Made by a program: the position numbers and the translations under genes
In this document: piece by piece, positions 1 to 6,454 of the stretch
Numbering within the stretch: position 1 is the stretch's first letter
Layout of the letters: each line of letters begins with the position of its first letter
Assembly: GCA_036311285.1 (NCBI GenBank)
Contig: JAXJQF010000004.1
Location: 1 to 12,523, forward strand
From: JAXJQF01 sp036311285
Lineage (GTDB): Bacteria > Pseudomonadota > Gammaproteobacteria > Enterobacterales > Succinivibrionaceae
Length of the DNA stretch: 12,523 nucleotides
Direction: 5' to 3'
Notes under the pieces: model-generated
The model's input: only the letters and a program-made list of their open reading frames with translations
What the model was told of the DNA's origin: nothing
Databases searched by the model: none

Positions 1-96
1 ACTTTTTTTTCTAAAAAAGATAAATATTTTTTAAAGGAGATCATTGATTTTAAAGGAGAAGAAGAATATAAATTTTTTGAAAATTTTTTAATATGA
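1..96 (+). CDS. possible 3' end of an upstream gene (partial)
   Basis: One frame is open from the first base to a TGA at 94-96, encoding 31 residues rich in Lys, Glu, Phe and Ile (ends ENFLI). It would be the C-terminus of a gene that starts outside the window. I do not recognise the family. Thirty-one codons without a stop in such AT-rich DNA is only modest support, and the stretch could equally be non-coding leader. No clear terminator follows it. Confidence 0.3.
   Translation, partial: TFFSKKDKYFLKEIIDFKGEEEYKFFENFLI
29..59 (+). repeat. 12-bp direct repeat containing a Shine-Dalgarno-like core
   Basis: TTTTAAAGGAGA occurs at 29-40 and again at 48-59, 19 bases apart. Each copy contains AAGGAG. 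A TTG at 44-46 follows the first copy at ribosome-binding distance and would open a frame of only 15 codons. Nineteen is not a multiple of three, so the repeat does not reflect repeated protein sequence. The function is unknown and chance is possible. Confidence 0.4.
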
Positions 97-184
97 TTTT
101 AAAATTTACTAAATATTATTGTGAGAAACTCTAAAGACGGGAAGCTTTGATTGTTTGGGGCAGATAAAATAGTTAAATATTCTT

Positions 185-213
185 TTGACTATTTTATGAT
201 TTTTATATATTAT
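185..213 (+). promoter_or_regulatory. probable sigma70-type promoter for yceD-rpmF-plsX-fab
   Basis: TTGACT at 185-190 and TATTAT at 208-213 are separated by 17 bases, close to the sigma70 consensus. Transcription would be expected to begin near 219-221. The yceD start codon by homology is at 223, so the message would have almost no 5' leader. It is the best promoter-like sequence seen at the head of the cluster. Confidence 0.6.
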
Positions 214-222
214 ACGCGTACT

Positions 223-738
223 ATGCAAAAAGTAAGAATTCCACAAATGGTGGATCCTGTACGATCTGCAGCTAAAAGACTTACTTATAAAGGGATTATA
301 CCTAAAGAAAAGTTATTAAGGTTGTCAGATATCGTAAAAATATTAACAGATATTGATGTTGAGTTATCATTTTCTGTTGATTTGCAAGGAATGACTGTAA
401 TTGAGGGCAATGTTGGTACATCTGTGAAGTGTGAATGTCAACGTTGCGGAGAATTATTTAATTTTGATATAGAGACTGATTTAGTTTATTCTTCGGATGA
501 AGAAAAAGCTAAGAAATTAGGATTGTTTGACAATTATGATTTTATAAGTCAAAACGAGTTCGGCGAAGTTGATTTATATAATATGATTGAAGATGAACTA
601 ATTTTATCGCTTCCAACCGTTATTATGCATGAGGAATGCGAAGACGAAGCTTATGGAAGTGAAGTTTATGTATCAGGTAAGATTGAAGAAAAACCAAACC
701 CATTTGCAGTTTTGAGTGTATTGAAGAGTAAGAAGTAG
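223..738 (+). CDS. yceD: YceD / DUF177 family protein
   Basis: This 171-residue protein belongs to the YceD (DUF177) family, linked in bacteria and plastids to 23S rRNA accumulation; the molecular role is not settled. The start MQKVRIPQMVDPVR matches the N-terminus of E. coli YceD (recalled). An earlier in-frame TTG at 151 would add 24 residues with no family similarity and would place the promoter inside the gene, so ATG 223 is preferred. Family signatures are the cysteine cluster C70, C72, C75 (CECQRC), NEFGEVDL near 111-118, EDELILSLP near 123-131 and the C-terminal KPNPFAVL at 157-164. No ribosome-binding site precedes the ATG. rpmF follows after 13 bases, the usual proteobacterial order, which fits co-regulation with ribosome assembly. 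Confidence 0.9.
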   Translation: MQKVRIPQMVDPVRSAAKRLTYKGIIPKEKLLRLSDIVKILTDIDVELSFSVDLQGMTVIEGNVGTSVKCECQRCGELFNFDIETDLVYSSDEEKAKKLGLFDNYDFISQNEFGEVDLYNMIEDELILSLPTVIMHEECEDEAYGSEVYVSGKIEEKPNPFAVLSVLKSKK

Positions 739-751
739 TAGGAGAAAGGCA

Positions 752-931
752 ATGGCCGTTCAGCAAAATCATAAGTCACGTTCACGTCGCGATATGCGTA
801 GATCACATGATGCTTTATCAGCACCAGCAGTAACATTAGAAAAGGCTACAGGTGAATACCATTTACGTCACAATGTAACTGCAGATGGTTACTATCGTGG
901 TCAAAAAGTTGTTAAAACAAACAAGGAATAA
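752..931 (+). CDS. rpmF: 50S ribosomal protein L32
   Basis: A 59-residue basic protein. The sequence MAVQQNHKSRSRRDMRRSHD and the later HLRHNVTADGYYRG identify L32, a large-subunit protein (57 residues in E. coli, recalled). It lacks the zinc-binding cysteine pairs of C+ L32 forms, so it is the zinc-independent type typical of gammaproteobacteria. The ATG has a good Shine-Dalgarno AGGAG at 740-744, seven bases upstream, overlapping the end of yceD. It is followed 16 bases later by plsX, so ribosomal protein synthesis and lipid synthesis share a transcript, as in other Proteobacteria. Confidence 0.97.
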   Translation: MAVQQNHKSRSRRDMRRSHDALSAPAVTLEKATGEYHLRHNVTADGYYRGQKVVKTNKE

Positions 932-947
932 CAGATAGAGTTATACC

Positions 948-1937
948 TTGAAAGAATATAGTATTTCTATAGATCTTATGGGGGGTGACCAAGGCCCTCT
1001 TACATCAGTGCCTGCAGTAAAGCAGGCATTGAGTTATATTTCGGGTACAAATTTTAATTTGTATGGTGATGAAAGAATAGTTCTTGATTTATTGAAAACT
1101 CATAAGCTTTTTAATAACTCAAGGGTTAATTTTTATCACTGCGAAGGTGTAATAACCAATGAAGATAATGTTTTACATGTTCTTCGTAAAGGAAAAAATT
1201 CATCTTTGTGGAAGGCTATTGAGTCAGTTGCGAAGAATGATAGTAATGGGGTTGTAACCTCTGGTTCAACTGCTGCTCTAGTTTCCATATCTAATTATTT
1301 ATTAGGTAATATTAGTAATGTACATAGAAGTGCATTAGTTCAGATACTGCCAACCTTAAATAAAAAAGGGACAGTTTTTCTTGATTTGGGAGCTAATATG
1401 CAGACAGATGCAAGAATGCTGTTACAATATGCTATAATGGGCAGGATTTTATCTAATAAGATTCTTGGCATCGAAAATCCTCGTATCTCGCTTTTGAATG
1501 TAGGCGTTGAAGAATCGAAAGGAACTAAATTGGTTCAAGAAGCTTCTTCTTTGATAAGTAGTGATAAGAATAATAATTTTGTTGGCTATGTTGAGGGTAA
1601 TGATATCTTTGGTAACAAAACGGATGTTATTGTTACAGATGGATTTACAGGTAACATAACGTTAAAAACTGCAGAAGGTTTATATAACATGATGCAGAAC
1701 AAAATTAGCGACGGAAGTAAAACTTCTGTATTGCTTAGTTTGATAAAATATTTTTACAAGCGGAAGATAGGTTTTATGCAACCTGATAAATTCAACGGAG
1801 CTTGTCTGTTAGGGACAAATGGTGTCGTTGTAAAGAGTCATGGTGGAGCAAATAATGAAGCGTTCATTGCTGCAATAAAGCAAGCAAAGGATCAAATTGA
1901 AGTTAATTTGCCAAAACTTATATCTGATGGAATATGA
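948..1937 (+). CDS. plsX: phosphate acyltransferase PlsX
   Basis: PlsX converts acyl-ACP and phosphate to acyl-phosphate and ACP, feeding PlsY for phosphatidic acid synthesis at the membrane. This copy has 329 residues (E. coli 356, recalled). Conserved elements are ISIDLMGGDQGP at 6-17, DLGAN at 146-150, NPRISLLNVGVEESKG at 177-192, KTDVIVTDGFTGN at 224-236 and KSHGGAN at 296-302. The start codon is TTG at 948: the frame is closed by TAG at 936-938 just upstream, and the next ATG (978) would cut into the conserved N-terminal strand. No strong Shine-Dalgarno is seen. A usually well kept SAGNTGAL segment reads TSGSTAAL at 104-111 and the following RPAL reads RSAL. Codon choice looks less biased than in fabD to fabF. 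Confidence 0.95.
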   Translation: MKEYSISIDLMGGDQGPLTSVPAVKQALSYISGTNFNLYGDERIVLDLLKTHKLFNNSRVNFYHCEGVITNEDNVLHVLRKGKNSSLWKAIESVAKNDSNGVVTSGSTAALVSISNYLLGNISNVHRSALVQILPTLNKKGTVFLDLGANMQTDARMLLQYAIMGRILSNKILGIENPRISLLNVGVEESKGTKLVQEASSLISSDKNNNFVGYVEGNDIFGNKTDVIVTDGFTGNITLKTAEGLYNMMQNKISDGSKTSVLLSLIKYFYKRKIGFMQPDKFNGACLLGTNGVVVKSHGGANNEAFIAAIKQAKDQIEVNLPKLISDGI

Positions 1938-1961
1938 TTTTTATAAGGCGTGACAAGAGCT

Positions 1962-2909
1962 ATGTATAGTAAGATTCTTGGTACAGGAAGTTATGTACCT
2001 TCATGCGTGAGAAGCAATGCTGATCTAGAAAAAATGGTTGAGACTAGTGATGAATGGATTACAGAAAGAACTGGTATCAAGGAACGTCGAATAGCTCAAA
2101 ATGAAACAGTATCAGATATGGCTTACAAGGCTGCGTTAAATGCTATTGAAGCATCTGGTATTGATAAGAATGATTTGGATGCAATTATAGTAGGTACTAC
2201 AAGTGCTCCATGTGCATTCCCTTCTGTTGCATGTGAAGTTCAAGGTAAGCTTGGTATTAAAGGTCAAGTAGCTTTCGATGTTGCTGGTGCATGCACAGGT
2301 TTTAGTATTGCTTTAAATGTTGCAGATAACTATATTAAATCTGGTTCTGCAAAAAATATCTTAATCATTGGTGCAGATGCTATGTCAAAGGTATGTGACC
2401 CAACTGATCGTACAACAATAATCTTGTTTGGTGATGGAGCTGGTGCAGCAGTAGTTTCAGCTAGTGAAGAACAAGGTATTATCTCTTCAGAAATGCACGC
2501 TGATGGTAGTTTTGGTGAATTGCTTCAACTAAAGAACATCGATAGATCAGATTTAGAACCAAGATGGTTGGTTATGAAGGGTAATGAAGTATTTAAGGTT
2601 GCTGTAAATACTTTAAGTAAGTGTGTAACTGAAACATTAGAAAAGAATAATATCGATCGTTCAGAATTAGATTGGTTAGTTCCACATCAAGCGAACTTAA
2701 GAATTATTCTTGCTACTGCAAAGAAATTAAATTTACCTATGGAACAAGTAATTGTGAATCTTGATAAGTATGGTAATACATCTGCAGCATCTGTTGCTAT
2801 TGCATTAGATGAAGGTGTAAGAAGTGGTAGAATTAAACGTGGTGATTTAATTTTATTAGAATCATTCGGTGGTGGTTTTACTTGGGGCAGCGCTTTAATT
2901 AGATTCTAA
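1962..2909 (+). CDS. fabH: beta-ketoacyl-ACP synthase III
   Basis: FabH starts fatty acid synthesis by condensing acetyl-CoA with malonyl-ACP in the cytoplasm. From ATG 1962 the protein has 315 residues (E. coli 317, recalled) and begins MYSKILGTGSYVP like the family. A GTG at 1950 is in frame and would add only MTRA, so it is less likely. The catalytic triad is visible: C111 in GACTGF, H242 in PHQAN and N272 in GNTSAAS. GDGAGAAV lies near 158-165 and GGGFTWGSAL closes the C-terminus. The ribosome-binding site is weak (AAGG at 1945-1948). plsX ends 24 bases upstream and fabD begins 32 bases downstream, so the gene is in the operon. Confidence 0.96.
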   Translation: MYSKILGTGSYVPSCVRSNADLEKMVETSDEWITERTGIKERRIAQNETVSDMAYKAALNAIEASGIDKNDLDAIIVGTTSAPCAFPSVACEVQGKLGIKGQVAFDVAGACTGFSIALNVADNYIKSGSAKNILIIGADAMSKVCDPTDRTTIILFGDGAGAAVVSASEEQGIISSEMHADGSFGELLQLKNIDRSDLEPRWLVMKGNEVFKVAVNTLSKCVTETLEKNNIDRSELDWLVPHQANLRIILATAKKLNLPMEQVIVNLDKYGNTSAASVAIALDEGVRSGRIKRGDLILLESFGGGFTWGSALIRF

Positions 2910-2941
2910 TTTTGGTGATTTATAAATTCGGAGAGATTTTA

Positions 2942-3874
2942 ATGGCTAATTTAGGTTTTGTATTTCCGGGACAAGGTTCTCAATCTGTTGGAATGTTAAA
3001 GGACTTAATTGAAAACTTTAGCGTTGTAAAAGAGACTTTTGATGAAGCGTCTCAGGTTTTGGGATATGACTTATTAAATTTAGTATTAGAAGGTCCTGCA
3101 GAAGAACTTGGTAAAACATTTATTACTCAACCTGCTTTATTAACATCGTCAGTTGCTTTATTTAGATTATGGCAAAGCAAGTCAGATGTTCTTCCTTCAG
3201 TTATGGCTGGTCACTCATTAGGTGAATACAGTGCTTTAACTTGTGCAGGTGTAATCTCATTTGCAGATGCTGTAAAATTAGTTAAGTTACGTGGTGAATT
3301 AATGCAAGAAGCTGTTCCAGCTGGTGTTGGAGCAATGGCTGCTGTAATTGGTTTAGACGATCAAGTTATTATTGATGCATGTAAAGAAGCTGCTCAAGAT
3401 GAAGTATGTTCAGCTGTAAACTTTAATTCTCCAGGTCAAGTTGTTATTGCTGGTAACAAGGCTGCAGTAGAAAGAGCTGGTGAAATATTAAAGGCTAAGG
3501 GAGCTAAAAGAGTATTACCTTTACCTGTAAGTGTTCCATCTCACTGTGCATTAATGAAGAGTGCTGCAGATAAGCTGGCAGAAGCTTTAAATAATATTGA
3601 GTTTAATGAACCAAAGATCCCTGTTATTAACAATGTTGATGTTAAGGTAGAAACAGATGCTAAGAGCATCAAGGATGCTTTAGTGAGACAATTATACAGC
3701 CCTGTACGTTGGGTTGAAACAACTCAAAAGATTACAGAAGATACTATGAATCTAGTTGAAATGGGACCAGGTAAGGTGTTAGCTGGATTGATTAAGAGAA
3801 TTAATAAAGAAGCTGTTTGTGTTTCTTGCAATGATTGTGCTACATTAGAACAATCATTAGATCTAACTAAGTAA
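2942..3874 (+). CDS. fabD: malonyl-CoA:ACP transacylase
   Basis: FabD moves malonyl groups from CoA to acyl carrier protein, supplying the extender unit. The ATG at 2942 has GGAGAG at 2930-2935, six bases upstream, and gives MANLGFVFPGQGSQ, the family N-terminus. An earlier in-frame GTG at 2912 would add ten unlike residues and is rejected. The 310-residue product (E. coli 309, recalled) keeps all expected active-site residues at matching numbers: Q11 in PGQGSQ, S92 in GHSLG, R117, H201 in PSHCAL and Q250. The C-terminus is slightly Cys-rich (VSCNDCA at 294-300), which I would not over-interpret. fabG begins 14 bases after the stop. Confidence 0.97.
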   Translation: MANLGFVFPGQGSQSVGMLKDLIENFSVVKETFDEASQVLGYDLLNLVLEGPAEELGKTFITQPALLTSSVALFRLWQSKSDVLPSVMAGHSLGEYSALTCAGVISFADAVKLVKLRGELMQEAVPAGVGAMAAVIGLDDQVIIDACKEAAQDEVCSAVNFNSPGQVVIAGNKAAVERAGEILKAKGAKRVLPLPVSVPSHCALMKSAADKLAEALNNIEFNEPKIPVINNVDVKVETDAKSIKDALVRQLYSPVRWVETTQKITEDTMNLVEMGPGKVLAGLIKRINKEAVCVSCNDCATLEQSLDLTK

Positions 3875-3887
3875 GAGGAATAATTTA

Positions 3888-4622
3888 ATGGATTTTTCAG
3901 GAAAGGTTGTTCTAGTTACTGGTGCGTCAAGAGGTATTGGTAAGGCTATTGCTGAAGGTTTTGCTAAACTTGGTGCTAAGGTGTGTGGTACTGCAACATC
4001 TCAAAGTGGTGCAGATAAGATTAGTGAATATTTAAACGGAAACGGTAAAGGTTTAGTTTTAAATGTTACAGATGATCAATCAATTGAACAATGTTTAGAA
4101 GCTATCAGAGCAGAATTTGGTGAAGTTGATGTTTTAGTTAATAATGCAGGTATTACCAGAGATAATCTTTTAATGAGAATGAAGGATGAAGAATGGTACG
4201 ATATCGTTAATACCAACTTAACTAGCGTTTATAAGTTATCAAAGAACGTATTACGTCCAATGATGAAGAAGAGAAATGGTAGAATTATTACTATAAGCTC
4301 TGTAGTAGGTTTGATGGGTAACCCAGGTCAATGTAATTACGCTTCAGCTAAAGCTGGTGTAATAGGTTTCTCTAAGAGTTTAGCTAAGGAAGTTGCAGCA
4401 AGAGGTATTACTGTAAACGTAGTAGCTCCAGGTTTTATCGCAACTGATATGACAGCAGTTTTAACTGATGAACAAAAGGAAGCTATCTTAAAGAATGTAC
4501 CTGCAGGGGTATTGGGTGAACCTGAAGATATTGCTAACGCAGTGTTATTCTTAGCTTCTGATATGGCTAAGTATATTACTGGTGAAACCATTAGTGTTAA
4601 TGGTGGCATGTACATGGATTAG
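3888..4622 (+). CDS. fabG: 3-oxoacyl-ACP reductase
   Basis: FabG is the NADPH-dependent reductase that turns 3-ketoacyl-ACP into 3-hydroxyacyl-ACP, the first reduction of each elongation cycle. It is a short-chain dehydrogenase of 244 residues, the same length as E. coli FabG (recalled). The nucleotide-binding TGASRGIG is at 11-18, NNAG at 85-88, and the catalytic S138, Y151 and K155 are in place (YASAK). The C-terminal ITGETISVNGGMYM is typical. GAGGA near 3875-3879 is a good ribosome-binding site for ATG 3888. The following gap to acpP holds a hairpin and a promoter, so acpP can be expressed independently. Confidence 0.98.
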   Translation: MDFSGKVVLVTGASRGIGKAIAEGFAKLGAKVCGTATSQSGADKISEYLNGNGKGLVLNVTDDQSIEQCLEAIRAEFGEVDVLVNNAGITRDNLLMRMKDEEWYDIVNTNLTSVYKLSKNVLRPMMKKRNGRIITISSVVGLMGNPGQCNYASAKAGVIGFSKSLAKEVAARGITVNVVAPGFIATDMTAVLTDEQKEAILKNVPAGVLGEPEDIANAVLFLASDMAKYITGETISVNGGMYMD

Positions 4623-4624
4623 TC

Positions 4625-4645
4625 TTTTAGATAAGATATCTAAAA
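4625..4645. repeat. 9-bp inverted repeat between fabG and acpP
   Basis: TTTTAGATA at 4625-4633 pairs perfectly with TATCTAAAA at 4637-4645 across a 3-base loop, beginning two bases after the fabG stop. The stem is almost all A/T and is followed by A residues rather than T, so it is not a convincing + strand terminator. It could protect the 3' end of an upstream message, or act as a processing site between fabG and acpP. The role is inferred. Confidence 0.5.
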
Positions 4646-4661
4646 AAAATATAAATTTTTG

Positions 4662-4690
4662 TGGATATATTGTTATTTAAAAGATATAAT
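4662..4690 (+). promoter_or_regulatory. probable acpP promoter
   Basis: A perfect TATAAT lies at 4685-4690, with a weak -35 match TGGATA at 4662-4667 and a 17-base spacer. Transcription would start near 4697 and leave a leader of about 60 bases. A second -10-like TATACT at 4704-4709 is followed directly by a G-rich patch (CGGGAACGGG), unusual in this A/T background, but it lacks a good -35. A dedicated acpP promoter is expected because ACP is needed in large amounts. Confidence 0.5.
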
Positions 4691-4756
4691 ATTATTAAAT
4701 TTTTATACTCGGGAACGGGTTTTATTTAGCGAACATACGCATAGGATTAAAAAAAC

Positions 4757-4993
4757 ATGAGTAACATTGAAGAACGTGTAAAGAAAGTTATTGTTGAACA
4801 ATTAGGTGTTAAGGAAGAAGAAGTTGTAGCACAAGCTTCATTCATCGAAGACCTTGGTGCAGACTCTTTAGACACAGTTGAATTAGTTATGGCTTTAGAA
4901 GAAGAATTCGGTACAGAAATTCCTGACGAAGATGCTGAAAAGATCACAACAGTTCAGGCTGCTATCGATTACATCGAAAATCACCGCGATTAA
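4757..4993 (+). CDS. acpP: acyl carrier protein
   Basis: ACP carries growing acyl chains on a 4'-phosphopantetheine arm. The product has 78 residues, is very acidic, and shows the modification motif GADSLDTVELVM with the attachment serine at S37. This matches the classic E. coli ACP (78 codons, Ser36 after Met removal). The ribosome-binding site is a modest AGGA at 4743-4746, ten bases before the ATG. The gene lies between a probable promoter region and a strong terminator 26 bases after its stop, so it can be made as a short abundant transcript while remaining part of the fab cluster. Confidence 0.98.
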   Translation: MSNIEERVKKVIVEQLGVKEEEVVAQASFIEDLGADSLDTVELVMALEEEFGTEIPDEDAEKITTVQAAIDYIENHRD

Positions 4994-5018
4994 TTCTAGA
5001 AGTTAAGGTTATATAAAG

Positions 5019-5047
5019 AGCGTTTTGCAACAAAACGCTTTTTTTTT
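5019..5047 (+). terminator. intrinsic terminator after acpP
   Basis: AGCGTTTTG at 5019-5027 pairs perfectly with CAAAACGCT at 5031-5039 across the loop CAA. An unbroken run of T follows to 5047. This is a textbook Rho-independent terminator on the + strand. It lies only 31 bases before the fabF start codon, so some read-through is needed if fabF has no promoter of its own. Confidence 0.9.
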
Positions 5048-5078
5048 AAAAGAATTTACAGTCACACGGAGGGATCCA

Positions 5079-6329
5079 GTGTCAAAACGTAGAGTTGTAG
5101 TAACTGGTCTTGGTATGCTTTCTCCTGTAGGTAATACAGTTAAAGATTCATGGGACAACATAGTTGCAGGTAAGAGTGGTATTTCAAAGATTGAACACTT
5201 TGATACTACAAATTACTCAAGTAAAATCGCAGGTCTTGTAAAGGACTTTGATGGTGAACAATTTGGTATCACTAAGAAAGATGGCAGAAAGATGGATATG
5301 TTTATCCAATATGGTATTGCTGCTTCTTTAATGGCTTTAGAAGATTCTGGTTTACAAATTACAGAAGAAAACGCACCAAGAATTGGTACAGCAATAGGTT
5401 CTGGTATTGGTGGTTTAGGTTTAATTGAACAAAATATTGAAGCATTAATTGAAGGTGGTCCGCGTAAGATCAGTCCTTTCTTCGTTCCATCTACAATTAT
5501 CAATATGGTTTCAGGTCACGTATCTATTAGAACAGGTGCACGTGGTCCTAATATCGCTACAGTAACAGCTTGTTCATCTGGTACACACGCTATTGGTTTA
5601 AGTGCTCGTTTAATTCAATATGGTGATGCTGATGTAATGATTTGTGGTGGTGCAGAAAAAGCTTCTACTCCAATGGGTATCGGTGGTTTCTGCGCATTAA
5701 AAGCATTATCAACAAGAAATGATGAACCAGAAAAAGCTTCTCGCCCATGGGATGAAGCTCGTGATGGTTTCGTGTTAGGTGATGGTGCTGGTGTTTTAGT
5801 TTTAGAAGAATTAGAACATGCTAAGGCTCGTGGTGCTAAGATTTATGCAGAAGTTGCAGGTTTTGGTATGAGTTCTGATGCGTTCCACATGACAGCTCCT
5901 CCTGATGATGGTTCTGGTGCTGCTTTAGCTATGGCTAACGCAATTAAGGATGCAGGTATTGCACCTTCTGAAGTTAACTATGTAAATGCTCACGGTACAT
6001 CTACTCACTTAGGTGATTTGGGTGAAATCAGAGCTGTTAAGTCAACTTTTGGTGATTCTGTTAAGGATTTAAGAATCAGTTCTACTAAGTCTATGACTGG
6101 TCACTTATTAGGTGCAGCGGGTGCTATTGAAGCTGTTATTACAACAATGGCAGTTCATGATCAAATCGCTCCTCCAACAATCAATTTAGAAAATCCAGAC
6201 CCAGAAGTTGAAGGATTAAACTTAGTTGCTAACGAAGCTCAAAAGTGTGAAATCAACTATGCGATTTCTAACTCGTTTGGTTTCGGTGGCACAAACGGTT
6301 CTATCTTATTAAAGAAGTATGTAGATTAA
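5079..6329 (+). CDS. fabF: beta-ketoacyl-ACP synthase II
   Basis: FabF condenses malonyl-ACP with growing acyl chains and is the temperature-responsive elongating synthase in E. coli. I chose GTG 5079 as the start: it has a strong GGAGGG at 5068-5073, five bases upstream, and gives MSKRRVVVTGLGMLSP, the family N-terminus. The longer frame back to TTG 5025 would run through the acpP terminator and is rejected. The 416-residue product (E. coli 413 with Met, recalled) has the catalytic C165 in TACSSG, H305 in NAHGTST, K337 in SSTKSMTGH and H342, plus the C-terminal GFGGTNGS. Codons favour GGT, TTA and GAA, as in other highly expressed genes of the cluster. Confidence 0.97.
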   Translation: MSKRRVVVTGLGMLSPVGNTVKDSWDNIVAGKSGISKIEHFDTTNYSSKIAGLVKDFDGEQFGITKKDGRKMDMFIQYGIAASLMALEDSGLQITEENAPRIGTAIGSGIGGLGLIEQNIEALIEGGPRKISPFFVPSTIINMVSGHVSIRTGARGPNIATVTACSSGTHAIGLSARLIQYGDADVMICGGAEKASTPMGIGGFCALKALSTRNDEPEKASRPWDEARDGFVLGDGAGVLVLEELEHAKARGAKIYAEVAGFGMSSDAFHMTAPPDDGSGAALAMANAIKDAGIAPSEVNYVNAHGTSTHLGDLGEIRAVKSTFGDSVKDLRISSTKSMTGHLLGAAGAIEAVITTMAVHDQIAPPTINLENPDPEVEGLNLVANEAQKCEINYAISNSFGFGGTNGSILLKKYVD

Positions 6330-6351
6330 TTTCTATGTAGTTTGGATTTTG

Positions 6352-6377
6352 TAAAAGAGGACTTACGTCCTCTTTTA
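6352..6377. terminator. terminator closing the fab cluster
   Basis: TAAAAGAGGAC at 6352-6362 pairs perfectly with GTCCTCTTTTA at 6367-6377 across the loop TTAC, giving an 11-bp stem. The 3' arm ends in TTTTA and continues ATTCTTT, a moderate U-tract. The A-run on the 5' arm means the hairpin could also stop transcription coming from the other strand. It lies 22 bases after the fabF stop and marks the end of the operon. Confidence 0.85.
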
Positions 6378-6454
6378 TTCTTTAATAAAGCATTAGAACG
6401 ATTGTTGGTTTAGTTTTAATGTAGTTTTGCGTAGATTTATTTTTGTAGGTTAAA

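Noticed and set aside
151..222. TTG start at 151 for the yceD frame
   Set aside because: The 24 extra residues are hydrophobic and unlike YceD family N-termini, and the best promoter lies within them. ATG 223 matches the family start.
4337..4615. Minus-strand frame opposite fabG
   Set aside because: Shadow of fabG, which has full catalytic motifs; no independent signals.
4625..4645. Hairpin after fabG as an intrinsic terminator
   Set aside because: The stem is nearly all A/T and is followed by A, not T, on the + strand.
5025..5078. N-terminal extension of FabF from TTG 5025
   Set aside because: It reads through the acpP terminator hairpin and T-run. GTG 5079 has an excellent Shine-Dalgarno and matches the family N-terminus.
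5213..5503. Minus-strand frame opposite fabF
   Set aside because: Shadow of fabF; composition follows the complementary codons.
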